This document shows positions 24,510 to 34,900 of a DNA stretch of 52,194 nucleotides, piece by piece. Positions within the stretch are counted from its first letter, which is position 1; each line of letters starts with the position of its first letter. The notes beneath the pieces were generated by a model that worked only from the letters and a program-made list of their open reading frames with translations, was not told the DNA's origin and did not search any database. A program made the translations under genes and the position numbers. Origin of the DNA: Psychroflexus curvus (GTDB taxonomy: Bacteria; Bacteroidota; Bacteroidia; Flavobacteriales; Flavobacteriaceae); assembly GCF_020164585.1 (NCBI RefSeq), contig NZ_JAIQZF010000010.1, positions 1 through 52,194 on the forward strand, read 5' to 3'.

Positions 24510-26162
24510 ATGATTATAAGAAACTTCGTTAAATCAGGCTTACTTGCTTCTTTAGCATTAGCAATGATAAGTTGTAACAACTCCAGAGATTACGATGGCA
24601 GCTCAAGAGCTACTGGCTGGGATCTGAGCGGAAAAGATGGAGGTGTAAGCTACAAAACGGATTATGAAGAACAGGAAGCTGGACCAGGACTTCTATTTGT
24701 AGAAGGAGGCACATTTACAATGGGAAGAGTACAGGATGATGTGATGCATGATTGGAACAATAGTCCAAATCAGCAACACGTTCAATCCTTTTATATAGAC
24801 GAAACTGAAGTCACCAATGTCATGTATTTAGAATACCTGGATTGGCTGAAGGAAATTTTTCCGCCCTCAGAAGAGAAATATAAAAACATTTATGTTGGCG
24901 CTTTACCTGACACTTTGGTTTGGAGAAACCCTTTAGGATTTAACGAAAGCATGGTGAATAATTACCTTAGACATCCTGCTTACCATAATTACCCTGTCGT
25001 AGGTGTCAATTGGATTCAAGCTACCGAGTTTAGCCAATGGAGAACAGACCGTGTAAACGAAAAACGGCTTGAAGAGAAAGGCTACTTTTCACGAGGTGCT
25101 TACAAAAATACCAGTGCAGAACGTGTTTTCAGTACCGAAACCTACCTCAATTCACCAAGTTTAGTTTATGGCGGTAGCGACAGTATAACCAGAGGTGGAA
25201 AACAAAGTGACAGACTTTTAAGAAACAATCCGGATAGTACCCATGTTTACGTCCAGAGAAAAGACGGGGAACTCCTTCCTTCATACAGACTGCCCACAGA
25301 AGTTGAATGGGAATACGCTGCTTTAGGTCAAAGCTCTGTAAGAGAATACAATATGTACAGAGGGAAAAAGAAATACCCATGGGATGGACAATACACAAGG
25401 TCTGGAGATAGAAACACCGTAGGTGACCAACGCGCCAATTTTAAACAAGGAAAAGGGGATTATGGCGGGATAGCCGGATGGAGTAGTGATGGAGCCGATA
25501 TTACTGCAGAGGTAAAATCTTTTGATCCTAACGATTATGGTCTATACGATATGGCAGGAAATGTATCTGAATGGGTGGCAGATGTTTACAGGCCAAAAGT
25601 GGCTAATGATTACAACGACTTCAACTATTTCAGAGGTAATGTCTACACTAAAAACGCTATCACTGAGGATGGAACAGTAAAGGTTTTAGGTCCAGATGAG
25701 GTTGTTTACGATACCTTAAGCAATGGTAAAATTTTAGCCAGAACTATTCCAGGTGAAATTGCTCAGGAAAGAATTGGTGAAGAAGAGACGTATTTAAGAA
25801 CTCAATTCTCGAAAAGCGATAATAAAAACTTTAGAGACGGAGATAAATCTTCTTCTAGATATTATAATAAAGCCGACACAGGTACAGGAGAACAGCTTAT
25901 GTACGATTCACCTGAAAACTCAGTGACCTTAAAAGACGGAGAAATAAACAGAACAATGGATAATTCTTCTTCAAGAACAACACTTATAGATGACAACGTA
26001 AGGGTGTACAAAGGCGGGTCCTGGAAAGACAGAGCCTACTGGCTGGATCCTGCTCAGAGAAGGTTTTACCCACAAGACATGGCAACAAATGACATCGGTT
26101 TTAGAAACGCCATGTCCAAAGTTGGTTCTAAATCCAATAAAGGGAGAAGAACAAGAAATTAA
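24510..26162 (+). CDS. gldJ: Gliding motility lipoprotein GldJ
   Basis: A 550-aa outer-membrane-associated lipoprotein needed for gliding and T9SS stability in Flavobacterium. The lipobox is LALAMISC with Cys22. The rest is a formylglycine-generating-enzyme (SUMF1) fold: FVEGGTFTMGRVQDDVMHDW, VVGVNWIQATEFSQWR, YRLPTEVEWEYAA, GLYDMAGNVSEWVADVY and VYKGGSWKDRAYWLDPAQRR. The catalytic cysteine of true sulfatase-modifying enzymes is not visible. It is divergent from porU and followed by a terminator. A TTG (24453-24455 region) and TATATTGC, near 24474-24481, form a near-match promoter. Confidence 0.95.
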   Translation: MIIRNFVKSGLLASLALAMISCNNSRDYDGSSRATGWDLSGKDGGVSYKTDYEEQEAGPGLLFVEGGTFTMGRVQDDVMHDWNNSPNQQHVQSFYIDETEVTNVMYLEYLDWLKEIFPPSEEKYKNIYVGALPDTLVWRNPLGFNESMVNNYLRHPAYHNYPVVGVNWIQATEFSQWRTDRVNEKRLEEKGYFSRGAYKNTSAERVFSTETYLNSPSLVYGGSDSITRGGKQSDRLLRNNPDSTHVYVQRKDGELLPSYRLPTEVEWEYAALGQSSVREYNMYRGKKKYPWDGQYTRSGDRNTVGDQRANFKQGKGDYGGIAGWSSDGADITAEVKSFDPNDYGLYDMAGNVSEWVADVYRPKVANDYNDFNYFRGNVYTKNAITEDGTVKVLGPDEVVYDTLSNGKILARTIPGEIAQERIGEEETYLRTQFSKSDNKNFRDGDKSSSRYYNKADTGTGEQLMYDSPENSVTLKDGEINRTMDNSSSRTTLIDDNVRVYKGGSWKDRAYWLDPAQRRFYPQDMATNDIGFRNAMSKVGSKSNKGRRTRN

Positions 26163-26180
26163 AAAAGTTGAATCTAACTA

Positions 26181-26213
26181 AAAAGCTCTAATTTTGTATT
26201 AGAGCTTTTTTTA
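26181..26213 (+). terminator. Intrinsic terminator of gldJ
   Basis: A 12-bp perfect stem, AAAAGCTCTAAT (26181-26192) with ATTAGAGCTTTT (26198-26209), a 5-nt loop and a T run, between gldJ and murF. Confidence 0.85.
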
Positions 26214-26222
26214 TTTCTTAGT

Positions 26223-27506
26223 ATGAAAGATATATCTAACCTGTATTCAAAATTCCTGGCAAGCAGTGGTGTCTGCACAGATACCAGGAAAATTGAACCG
26301 AATTCTATCTTCTTTGCCTTAAAAGGAGATAATTTTGATGGGAATGCCTACGCCGATAAAGCCCTTGAAAGTGGTGCTCTACTGGCTGTGATCGATGACC
26401 AAGACCAAAAAGGAGAATCAAAAATAGTTGTGGACAATGTTTTAGAAAGCCTTCAAGAGCTAGCTAACTACCACAGAAACCAAATTGAAATTCCAATTAT
26501 AGCGATTACCGGAAGCAATGGAAAAACCACTACTAAAAAATTAACTCTTGACGTCCTTTCCAAAGAATTTAAAGTTAAAGCTACTGCTGGCAACTTAAAC
26601 AATCATATCGGCGTCCCACTAACATTACTTTCCTTCACTGCTGAATTGGATTTAGGCATTGTAGAAATGGGAGCTAATCATCAGAAAGAGATTGAAGCGC
26701 TTTGTAAAATTGCACAACCCAATTACGGGTTAATTACCAATTTCGGGAAGGCACATCTGGAAGGCTTTGGAGGTATTGAAGGTGTCATCAAAGGGAAATC
26801 TGAACTTTACGATTACTTAATTGAAAAAGATGGTCTCATTTTTTTCAATCGTGATGATGAATTGCAGGTTGAAAAAGCAATTCAGCATAAAAATTATAGC
26901 ATAGGAGAAAAATCACTTTCAGACTGTCAGGTTATTTTTAAGGAAGCTAAGCCCTTTGTTTCTGTTGAATATTCAAATGAAATTATCCAAAGCAAGTTAA
27001 TTGGCAGCTACAATTTCAAAAATATTTCTGCGGCTATTGGTATTGGAAGATATTTTGGTGTATATAAAGAAAAGATTAAAGGAGCTATAGAAGACTTTGA
27101 ACCCGAGAAAATGAGATCTCAGATCATTACAAAAAATGGCAAAGAGATTTTACTGGATGCTTATAATGCAAACCCTACAAGTATGGAAGCAGCATTAAGA
27201 AGTTTTAAGCAAATGCATCCCGACAATCAAACCGTAATTTTAGGAGATATGTTTGAAGTTGGAGATGAGGCTTCAAAAGAACATGCTCATATATTGGACA
27301 TTTGTCAACAGTTGAAATTTGAAACTATTTGGGTTTGCGGCGAGCAATTTCAGGAAGCTTCTTCAGAATTTACTAATGTGGCAGGTTTTAAAACCACAAA
27401 GGATTTAAAAGATCACCTGAAGGAAAACAATTCTCAGCTCACCTCTTATATTCTAATAAAAGGATCCAGAGGAATGCAATTGGAAAGCATTTTGGATGTC
27501 CTCTAA
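26223..27506 (+). CDS. murF: UDP-MurNAc-tripeptide D-alanyl-D-alanine ligase
   Basis: A 427-aa Mur ligase that adds D-Ala-D-Ala to the UDP-MurNAc-tripeptide with ATP, the last cytoplasmic step of the peptidoglycan precursor. The N-terminal substrate domain includes GVCTDTRKIEPNSIFFALKG. ATP binding is by ITGSNGKTTTKK (about residues 97-108). NNHIGVPLTLL and LDAYNANPTSMEAAL are typical of MurF. It begins just after the gldJ terminator, and its 3' end overlaps the MATE gene by 11 bp. Confidence 0.94.
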   Translation: MKDISNLYSKFLASSGVCTDTRKIEPNSIFFALKGDNFDGNAYADKALESGALLAVIDDQDQKGESKIVVDNVLESLQELANYHRNQIEIPIIAITGSNGKTTTKKLTLDVLSKEFKVKATAGNLNNHIGVPLTLLSFTAELDLGIVEMGANHQKEIEALCKIAQPNYGLITNFGKAHLEGFGGIEGVIKGKSELYDYLIEKDGLIFFNRDDELQVEKAIQHKNYSIGEKSLSDCQVIFKEAKPFVSVEYSNEIIQSKLIGSYNFKNISAAIGIGRYFGVYKEKIKGAIEDFEPEKMRSQIITKNGKEILLDAYNANPTSMEAALRSFKQMHPDNQTVILGDMFEVGDEASKEHAHILDICQQLKFETIWVCGEQFQEASSEFTNVAGFKTTKDLKDHLKENNSQLTSYILIKGSRGMQLESILDVL

Positions 27507-28842
27507 ATCGTCCATAAAAACACCCAAAGTATCTTTTAAAGAGATCAATACCATTGCTATTCCTGCAATAATAGCTGGAATAGCAGAACCCCTTATTTCT
27601 TTAAGCGACATTGCCATCATAGGAAATGTGGAAACAAATGCTGTAGAAGCCCTGGCTGCTGCAGGTATAGTGGGTTCTTTTTTGTCTGCTATCATTTGGA
27701 TCTTAGCTCAAACCAAAACAGCTATTTCCGCTCTTGTCTCACAGCATTTGGGCTCCAACAGGCTTAATGCGGTAAAAACCCTGGTTCCACAAACGATTTT
27801 GCTCAATTTCATTTTAAGCTTAATCATCTACTTTGTCACGGCTTTTTTTGCTGAACTTATTTTTAGTGCCTACAACGCAGAGGGCCTGATTTTAGATTAC
27901 ACCCAAAGCTATTACCGCATAAGAGCTTTGGGCTATCCTTTCACACTTGTAACCTTTGCCATATTTGGGGTCTTCAGAGGTTTGCAGAATACCTTATGGG
28001 CGATGAAGTGCAGTCTTGCGGGAGGGGCTGTAAACATTGGATTGGATTTTTTACTGGTTTATGGCATTGATGGTTTTATTCCTGCCATGCACCTGGAAGG
28101 AGCAGCCATAGCCAGTGTAATTGCACAGGCAGTAATGCTTGTCATGGCCTTATACTTTTTTATTAAAAAAACCCCTTTTCACCTTAAGCTCAGTCTCAAA
28201 CTCAACCCAAGTTTAAAGCCTCTTATCTCCATGGCATCCAATTTGTTTCTGAGGACGCTGGCACTAAATATTGCCATCTATCTTGCAAATTCCTATGCTA
28301 CTGATTATGGGAAAAACTATATCGCTGCCCAAAGCATCCTGATGAATATCTGGTTGTTTTTCTCATTTTTTATCGATGGCTATGCCAATGCAGGCAATGC
28401 CATTGGCGGCAAACTTCTTGGAGCGAAAGCATATACTAAACTTTGGAATCTGAGTAAAGACATCAGTAAGTATGCGGTTATCATCGCTCTTCTATTAGCG
28501 GGGATTTGTGCTTTACTTTATGATGAAATCGGTCTTATTTTCAACAAAGATGAACAGGTCCTGTTTCTGTTTTCTTCAGTCTTTTGGCTGGTTTTGCTTA
28601 TGCAACCCATCAATGCTATTGCGTTTATGTTTGATGGCATTTTTAAGGGCCTTGGCGAAGCTAAATACCTCAGAAATGTATTACTCATCGCTACTTTCCT
28701 CGGTTTTTGGCCCACGCTGATTTTGTTTGATTATTTAGGGCTAAAACTTTATGCGATTTGGATTGCTTTTTTTGTGTGGATGCTTATCAGAAGTATAGCT
28801 CTCGTTATCAAATTCAGAAAAAAATACTTATCCACTTCTTAA
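27496..28842 (+). CDS. MATE-family efflux transporter
   Basis: A 448-aa inner-membrane transporter with about twelve hydrophobic spans and the MATE pattern: AIPAIIAGIAEPLISLSDIA at the start, GVFRGLQNTLWAMK midway, and DGYANAGNAIGGKLLG in the second half. It resembles the DinF-like branch. Members use sodium or proton gradients to export organic cations or other small molecules; the substrate here is unknown. The start at 27496 overlaps murF by 11 bp, suggesting coupled expression. Confidence 0.9.
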   Translation: MSSKSSIKTPKVSFKEINTIAIPAIIAGIAEPLISLSDIAIIGNVETNAVEALAAAGIVGSFLSAIIWILAQTKTAISALVSQHLGSNRLNAVKTLVPQTILLNFILSLIIYFVTAFFAELIFSAYNAEGLILDYTQSYYRIRALGYPFTLVTFAIFGVFRGLQNTLWAMKCSLAGGAVNIGLDFLLVYGIDGFIPAMHLEGAAIASVIAQAVMLVMALYFFIKKTPFHLKLSLKLNPSLKPLISMASNLFLRTLALNIAIYLANSYATDYGKNYIAAQSILMNIWLFFSFFIDGYANAGNAIGGKLLGAKAYTKLWNLSKDISKYAVIIALLLAGICALLYDEIGLIFNKDEQVLFLFSSVFWLVLLMQPINAIAFMFDGIFKGLGEAKYLRNVLLIATFLGFWPTLILFDYLGLKLYAIWIAFFVWMLIRSIALVIKFRKKYLSTS

Positions 28843-28920
28843 AAGTATTGGGTTTTATTTTAAAAACAGTTTAACACAAACTTATTCCTTCTCTCCTCTT
28901 ATTTCTACTACTTTTAAGCT

Positions 28921-30030
28921 ATGGCAAATTATAGAAAAGGAATCGTATTTAAAACCTATCAGGAAAACACCAGCTTGTTCGATAAGCTTTTGGATATCTT
29001 TATGGAATTGATTACGCACACCTCTGGAGACTTCGATGAAGCTATTGACTGGTTGCGGGAACTGGACAAAGCTTACGAGATTACAAATGAAGACTACACC
29101 ATAGATGATTTCATAGAAGATCTCAAAAAGAAAGGCTATATCCGAGAAGAGATAAAACCTGATGGGAATTCCGGGGTGAAAATCACCAATAAAACAGAAC
29201 AGGCGATTCGAAAGCATGCCCTGGAGCAAATTTTTGGAAAGCTTAGAAGAGGTGGTTCTGGAAAACACAAGACAAAACAGACAGGTATAGGTGAAGACAA
29301 AACTGGTGATTTGAGAGATTTTCAGTTTGGAGATGGCTTTGATCAGGTCTCTATGACTGAAAGTTTTAAGAATGCACAAATCAATCATGGAATTGATGAA
29401 TTTCAAATGTCAGAAAATGATCTGGTCGTCAACGATACGCATCACCAAACCCAAATGAGCACAGTACTCATGATAGACATCAGTCATAGTATGATTTTAT
29501 ACGGGGAAGACAGAATCACCCCCGCCAAGAAAGTGGCGATGGCTCTTGCTGAAATGATTACCACTAAATACGCTAAAGACACCCTGGACATTATTGTTTT
29601 TGGAAATGATTCCTGGCCTGTAAAAATTGGTGATCTGCCCTACTTACAAGTTGGTCCTTACCACACCAATACTGTAGCAGGCCTACAACTGGCTATGAAA
29701 ATTTTGAGCAGGAAAAGAAATGCCAATAAGCAAATCTTCATGATTACCGATGGGAAGCCGAGTTGTTTGAAACTAGCTGACGGAAGCTATTACAAAAACA
29801 GCGCTGGCCTTGATGAAACCATCACCGGGAAATGTTACAATATGGCGGCTCAGGCCAGAAAATTAAACATACCCATCACCACCTTTATGATAGCATCTGA
29901 TCCCTACTTACAACAGTTTGTAAGACAATTCACCAAATCAAATCAGGGGAGAGCATACTTTTCAGGACTGAAAGGTTTAGGAGAAATGATTTTTGAAGAT
30001 TACGAAAATAACAAAAGAAAAAAACTATAA
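28921..30030 (+). CDS. VWA-domain protein, partner of the AAA+ ATPase
   Basis: A 369-aa protein. The first 190 residues are helical and charged. A von Willebrand factor A domain follows, with a full metal-ion site: DISHS (DxSxS) in LMIDISHSMILYGEDRITPA, Thr in HTNTVAGLQLA and Asp in MITDGKPS. No signal peptide is visible, so it should be cytoplasmic. The ATPase gene starts one base after its stop. This resembles the ChlD/ChlI and MoxR/VWA pairings, in which the ATPase remodels a target through the VWA partner. The target is unknown. Confidence 0.87.
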   Translation: MANYRKGIVFKTYQENTSLFDKLLDIFMELITHTSGDFDEAIDWLRELDKAYEITNEDYTIDDFIEDLKKKGYIREEIKPDGNSGVKITNKTEQAIRKHALEQIFGKLRRGGSGKHKTKQTGIGEDKTGDLRDFQFGDGFDQVSMTESFKNAQINHGIDEFQMSENDLVVNDTHHQTQMSTVLMIDISHSMILYGEDRITPAKKVAMALAEMITTKYAKDTLDIIVFGNDSWPVKIGDLPYLQVGPYHTNTVAGLQLAMKILSRKRNANKQIFMITDGKPSCLKLADGSYYKNSAGLDETITGKCYNMAAQARKLNIPITTFMIASDPYLQQFVRQFTKSNQGRAYFSGLKGLGEMIFEDYENNKRKKL

Positions 30031-30031
30031 C

Positions 30032-31495
30032 ATGCAATTAACTGCACTGAAGACGCTTGGAGATTTAAAAGAAAATAAGTACACCACTAAACCTATAAAA
30101 GATGAATTGAGAGATAATCTCATTTTCAACTTAAAAAATGATAAAAATTCTTTCGAGGGTATTTTTGGCTACGAACACACCGTTATTCCTCAGTTAGAAC
30201 AAGCTATCCTGTCCAGACATAATATTAATCTTTTAGGATTGAGAGGACAGGCTAAAACAAGAATTGCAAGGCAGCTTCTCAATTTACTAGACGAATATAT
30301 TCCTGTGGTGGAGGGTTCTGAAATCAATGATGACCCATTTCAGCCTGTTTCAGTTTACGCCAAGGAGCTTGTCGAAAAGGAAGGCGATAAAACACCAATT
30401 ACCTGGCTACACAGAAGTGAACGTTTTGCAGAAAAACTGGCTACACCCGATGTCACCGTTGCAGATATTATAGGAGATATCGATCCTATAAAAGCAGCTA
30501 ACCTTAAACTGAGCTACGCCAACCAGAGAGTGATTCATTATGGTATGATTCCCAGAGCCAACCGGTGTATTTTTGTCATAAATGAATTACCCGATTTACA
30601 GGCGAGAATCCAAGTGGCTTTATTCAATATACTTCAGGAAGGCGATGTACAGATAAGAGGCTTCAACCTGAGATTACCACTTGATTTACAATTTGTATTT
30701 ACGGCCAATCCCGAAGATTATACCAACCGAGGCAGTATTGTTACCCCTTTAAAAGATAGAATTGGTTCTCAAATTTTGACACATTATCCAAAAGATATCG
30801 AAATCGCCAAACAAATCACTAAACAGGAAGCCAACTTGTCTAAATTCAAAAAAGATCACATCAAGGTTCCAGATTTGGCCAGAACGCTTTTGGAACAAAT
30901 TTCCATTGAAGCCAGAAAGAGCCATTATGTAGATGCCAAAAGTGGTGTAAGTGCCAGATTAAGCATCACAGCCTTCGAGAATTTAATGAGTACTGCAGAA
31001 CGCAGAGCACTGGTAAATGGTGATGAAGAGACCTGTTTACGCTTAAGTGATTTTAGTGGTATTATTCCAGCTATTACAGGGAAGGTTGAACTTGTTTATG
31101 AAGGTGAAGAAGAGGGTGCTGAATTTGTTGCCCAACAACTTATTGAGTCTGCCATCCTAAACCTTTACCCGGTTTATTTCCCTGAGATCAAAAAACTTGA
31201 AAAGCAGGATGAAATACAATCTTACGATGAGATTTTGAAATGGTTTTTGGAAAATGACGATATTCAATTTTTTGAAGATGATTCCAATGCTGAATATGAA
31301 TCTGCCTTGTCAAAAATCAAACCCCTTGAAAAAATGTTAGACAACCATGTCTCCAATTATGAGCCCGATGAAAAATTCTTTTGGATGGAATTTATTCTTT
31401 GGGGTCTTTCTGTTCATAAGAAATTAGACAGAAAGCAGGTAGACACACAACTTAATTTTGGAGACTCCCTCGGGAATTTCATCAAAGGACTTTAA
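30032..31495 (+). CDS. AAA+ ATPase, magnesium chelatase/MoxR-like
   Basis: A 487-aa AAA+ protein. The P-loop is LLGLRGQAKTRIAR (about residues 60-73), Walker B is CIFVINELPDLQARIQ, the sensor region is FVFTANPEDYTNRG and the arginine-rich part is PLKDRIGSQ. This is the helix-2-insert type seen in magnesium chelatase ChlI and MoxR. I chose ATG 30032, one base after the VWA gene stop; the longer frame would start inside that gene. No chelatase ChlH-like subunit is near, so a role in tetrapyrrole synthesis is unlikely. Confidence 0.87.
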   Translation: MQLTALKTLGDLKENKYTTKPIKDELRDNLIFNLKNDKNSFEGIFGYEHTVIPQLEQAILSRHNINLLGLRGQAKTRIARQLLNLLDEYIPVVEGSEINDDPFQPVSVYAKELVEKEGDKTPITWLHRSERFAEKLATPDVTVADIIGDIDPIKAANLKLSYANQRVIHYGMIPRANRCIFVINELPDLQARIQVALFNILQEGDVQIRGFNLRLPLDLQFVFTANPEDYTNRGSIVTPLKDRIGSQILTHYPKDIEIAKQITKQEANLSKFKKDHIKVPDLARTLLEQISIEARKSHYVDAKSGVSARLSITAFENLMSTAERRALVNGDEETCLRLSDFSGIIPAITGKVELVYEGEEEGAEFVAQQLIESAILNLYPVYFPEIKKLEKQDEIQSYDEILKWFLENDDIQFFEDDSNAEYESALSKIKPLEKMLDNHVSNYEPDEKFFWMEFILWGLSVHKKLDRKQVDTQLNFGDSLGNFIKGL

Positions 31496-31498
31496 TTT

Positions 31499-31535
31499 AA
31501 ACACCCCTGGTTGCTCTGCATCTGGGGGTTGTTTT
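31499..31535 (+). terminator. Probable terminator of the VWA/AAA+ operon
   Basis: An imperfect stem, ACACCCC (31501-31507) with GGGGGTTGT (31524-31532), followed by a T run. It lies directly after the ATPase stop. Confidence 0.55.
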
Positions 31536-31612
31536 TGAGAATTAGTCCAGGAGTTCAAAGCTTATGTGATTAAATCTATTATATTTAAAGACTTTAATCA
31601 TAAAACAAGACC

Positions 31613-31789
31613 ATGCAAAGCAATATTCCCAACCCGGAAGGCAGTCATAGTGAAACTTATAGACCTGATGAATTCACTGAATTCTTTTACGACAATTGGA
31701 TTTACCTGGTCATCGTCATCGTTATGATTTACATTGTTGTGATGTATTACAAAATCTTAAAGGAGAGAAAAAAGAATAAAGAAAAATAA
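31613..31789 (+). CDS. Small single-span membrane protein (58 aa)
   Basis: A short frame, ATG 31613 to TAA 31787-31789. The first 28 residues are polar and acidic (MQSNIPNPEGSHSETYRPDE then FTEFFYDN). Residues 29-46 form one hydrophobic helix (WIYLVIVIVMIYIVVMYY). The tail is strongly basic (KILKERKKNKEK). This fits a one-span protein with a cytoplasmic C terminus. It lies downstream of the VWA/AAA+ operon on the same strand, past a probable terminator. The family is not recognised. The remainder up to 31994 shows no gene, only a palindrome GCATTTTAAAATGC near 31929-31942. Confidence 0.6.
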   Translation: MQSNIPNPEGSHSETYRPDEFTEFFYDNWIYLVIVIVMIYIVVMYYKILKERKKNKEK

Positions 31790-31994
31790 ACCTTTAAGAG
31801 TAGTTAACATAGAAGGAAATGTTTTCTTCAAAAGGCATTCTACCTTTAAGCAACTAATTAAAAACTCCGTTAAGATAAAACCTGACTTATAGTCTAAGTC
31901 TGTAAGAGATTTTACCACTTATTAATGTGGCATTTTAAAATGCTTCACAGTATCATGTAGTATTTTTTTTGCAAAAGCATCATAAGTACAAGAA

Positions 31995-34900
31995 CTAGTT
32001 GATGATGATTTTTTTGGTGTACTCTTTATCATCCACCTCAATATTAATAAGATACACTCCGCTTTCCAGATTCTCTATTTTTCGAGTCGTCATTAAACCG
32101 TTTTCTACGTTTACAGATTCAGTAAAAATCAGTCTTCCCGCCATATCCATCAACTGTAAGCTGGCATTCTTACCGCTAAAGTCTGGCAGTTGAATGTTCA
32201 GAATCTCTGAAGCTGGATTTGGATACACACTGATGTCTTTGGTATTGATCTCCTCCACTCCAAGGGTCTCCTGTTCAAACTTCAGTTCGAATCTTGTGAT
32301 CGAGACACTCTCAGGAATTTGTTTATTGGCCGTAAAGGCGTAGGTAGTCACAGCGTTATTTTCTAGTTTTTGAAGATCTCCTGTATAGTTATCTTTGAGG
32401 TAGGCTGTTTTTTCAAAATCCTGCACATCCATTTCTAATTGATATGCAGCGTTCTTGTAGTTGAATAAGTTAAACTGGACCGTCTCTTCCGGAGCAGGAT
32501 AATTTCGCCTCTCGATGGATAAGTACTTATCCTTATGACGAATGGCAAACGACTCATCAGAATTCCAGAATTTAAGCGCATCGTTATTGAGTATGGCGTT
32601 GTCAAAACTCTCTTTGAAATATAACCTAACCCCATCGGCTACAATATAATTTGAATTGTCATTCCTCTTCAAAGTTACATCTAAGCTGGCCGTGTTGTCC
32701 ACACTAAAAGTTCCATTAGTAAATCCCTGATTCAAATTCTTTTTGTGTGTTTCCTTAAAGGTTAGACTAGGTAAAGGCCCGGTATTTTCAACAAACATGG
32801 ACTGGTTGGGCTGTAAAAATCTATTTGCTTTTGAGTATGTAGGTACAGGAGTTCCTGATGCTAAATCAACAGTTGCATAGCCACCTCTTAGGTTAATGGT
32901 GGGATCATAAATCCAAATAGTTTCAGTATTAACGCCAGTCACATTAGCACTGGCCAAAAGCTCTTTGATATCGACCTGAGCCTGGTAAGGGTTGGCTATT
33001 AGACTGAATTCTCCAACATCAGGGGCAAGATTTTGTACTACAACATCTCCAGTTTCGAGTTCACCCGTAAAACGCAGGGTTGTGGGATCTTGTGACGCTA
33101 CATTATTATTGATATTTAAGTTAAGCTCACGCCCCCCACGTATCATTAAGGCGTAGGATTCTCCAACATTTAAAGTTTTTGTATCTGTATTAGGTATGGC
33201 ATCCCATCGCTGAGGAGAAGATGCTTCATTCCAAGTATACATGGAAGGATTACCCGTTTGGGTAGCATCAAAACCATTATCACCCGTTGTAGACCCGGTG
33301 ATATGCGTCCCAAAACCAGGGGTCTGAACCGATTCTGGATAATTCGTATAATCGGTAACTTGATTGCCTTCCTGAAGATTGGCCTGAATGGTTTTTTTAT
33401 CACACGCAGAAGTTTTTACAGAAGAAGCTATGTATCTAAAGGCGCGTTTATTCGGTTGGATGTAGCGCTCTACCACCACACAACCTGAAATACCAGCACT
33501 ACTGCCAACTTGTGATAGCACCGCGGTTTGAACTTCAGTGCTTTTGAAAGTTAATAACTTACCAGGAGCTATTGTAAATGTACCCAGGTTAAGATCTAAA
33601 ATATGAATTAAATCTGCATTGTCTGTAAGTGTAACCCCAGCAGGAGCAGTAGCAGAGTTATTCACCCGAATATGTTCAAAACTTCCGGCATCTGGGTCTG
33701 TAGCTGCACCATTTCCAATAATTTGTTGGGCAGCAGTACCATCAAAAACCACAAAACCTTCACCCCTAAAATCACCTTTATTGGTCAGGTTTTCTTTTAT
33801 ATGAAGTGTTTGAAGCGTGTCAATAAACACTGTATAAGGTGCATCAACGGATAATTCACCTACTTCCTGACTAATAGTGACGTTGGCATTAGCCTTCACA
33901 ATAGCTGTATCTAAGGCAGTTGGAAGTCGGTTAAAGTTCCAGTTGGCTTGAGTTTCCCAGGTTCCGCCTAGGCCCACATCTCCGGCGCTTCCTTCAAAAA
34001 TATAAGGCTCGCATCCAGAACTTATAGATGCGTTAGTAACATTGGCTAAACCTGTACCATTATAGCCTGCTCCAACAACCAGTCCATTAATATCCACAGT
34101 TGGGACACCAGCCCCATAAATACGGTCGTCGCCTCCATCTGCAGAGGGATTGTTATAATATTCATTGGCATCGGAACAGCCATCGCCGTCGGAGTCCAGG
34201 TCTAAAAAGTCTCGTAAACCATCGCCGTCTGTATCCTGATTACTACCAAGGCCTTCCTCAGTATTTAAAATCCCGTCATTATCAATGTCGTCATCATTTT
34301 TATCTAAAACCCCGTCCTTGTCTGAATCCGGAAGTTGGGAAGAAAATGAAATTTGCCAACCATCTCCTGCAGATTCAGTACTGGAATCTGCCCAAGGACC
34401 TCCTCCGTCGCCTTTTATGAAAACTTTAAACTTAACACTTGTAATATTTTCACCGTTTAAACGGACAGACCCCTGAGCAGAATCATCGCCAGTATTACCA
34501 GGTGATGCCTGGTTATGTATAATTTCATTACCATTTACAACAACAAATGCTGAAGTTCCCGAAAGTCTCGTTAAACTTTTATCGGCATCAACTAATTCAA
34601 ATTCAGTTGAAACTAATTGTCCAGTTCCACCAGTCCCGCCTAATCCAGCTATGTGGATTATAGGGTCTGTAAGCGGCGTGTCAAATTCAATCAGCATATC
34701 AGCCATTCTTACCGTAGCGTCTGTAAGTACACCAGAACCAATTAATGCCGCTGTGTTAGTTAAAATAGATAAACCACTATTTTCTGTAACAGAAATACCT
34801 GTTCCTGTTGCTGATGATGTGGATGTAAAGTAAGAATCTAATGGATTACCAAAAACATTAAAACTTGTGTATATAGGAGTAGCAAGATTTATCTCATAAC

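Noticed and set aside
28882-29406. 174-aa frame on the minus strand opposite the VWA gene
   Set aside because: It is antisense to a clear VWA protein and begins or ends without regulatory signals; a shadow.
29993-30031. Longer N terminus for the AAA+ ATPase
   Set aside because: It would lie inside the VWA gene, while ATG 30032 sits one base after the VWA stop.
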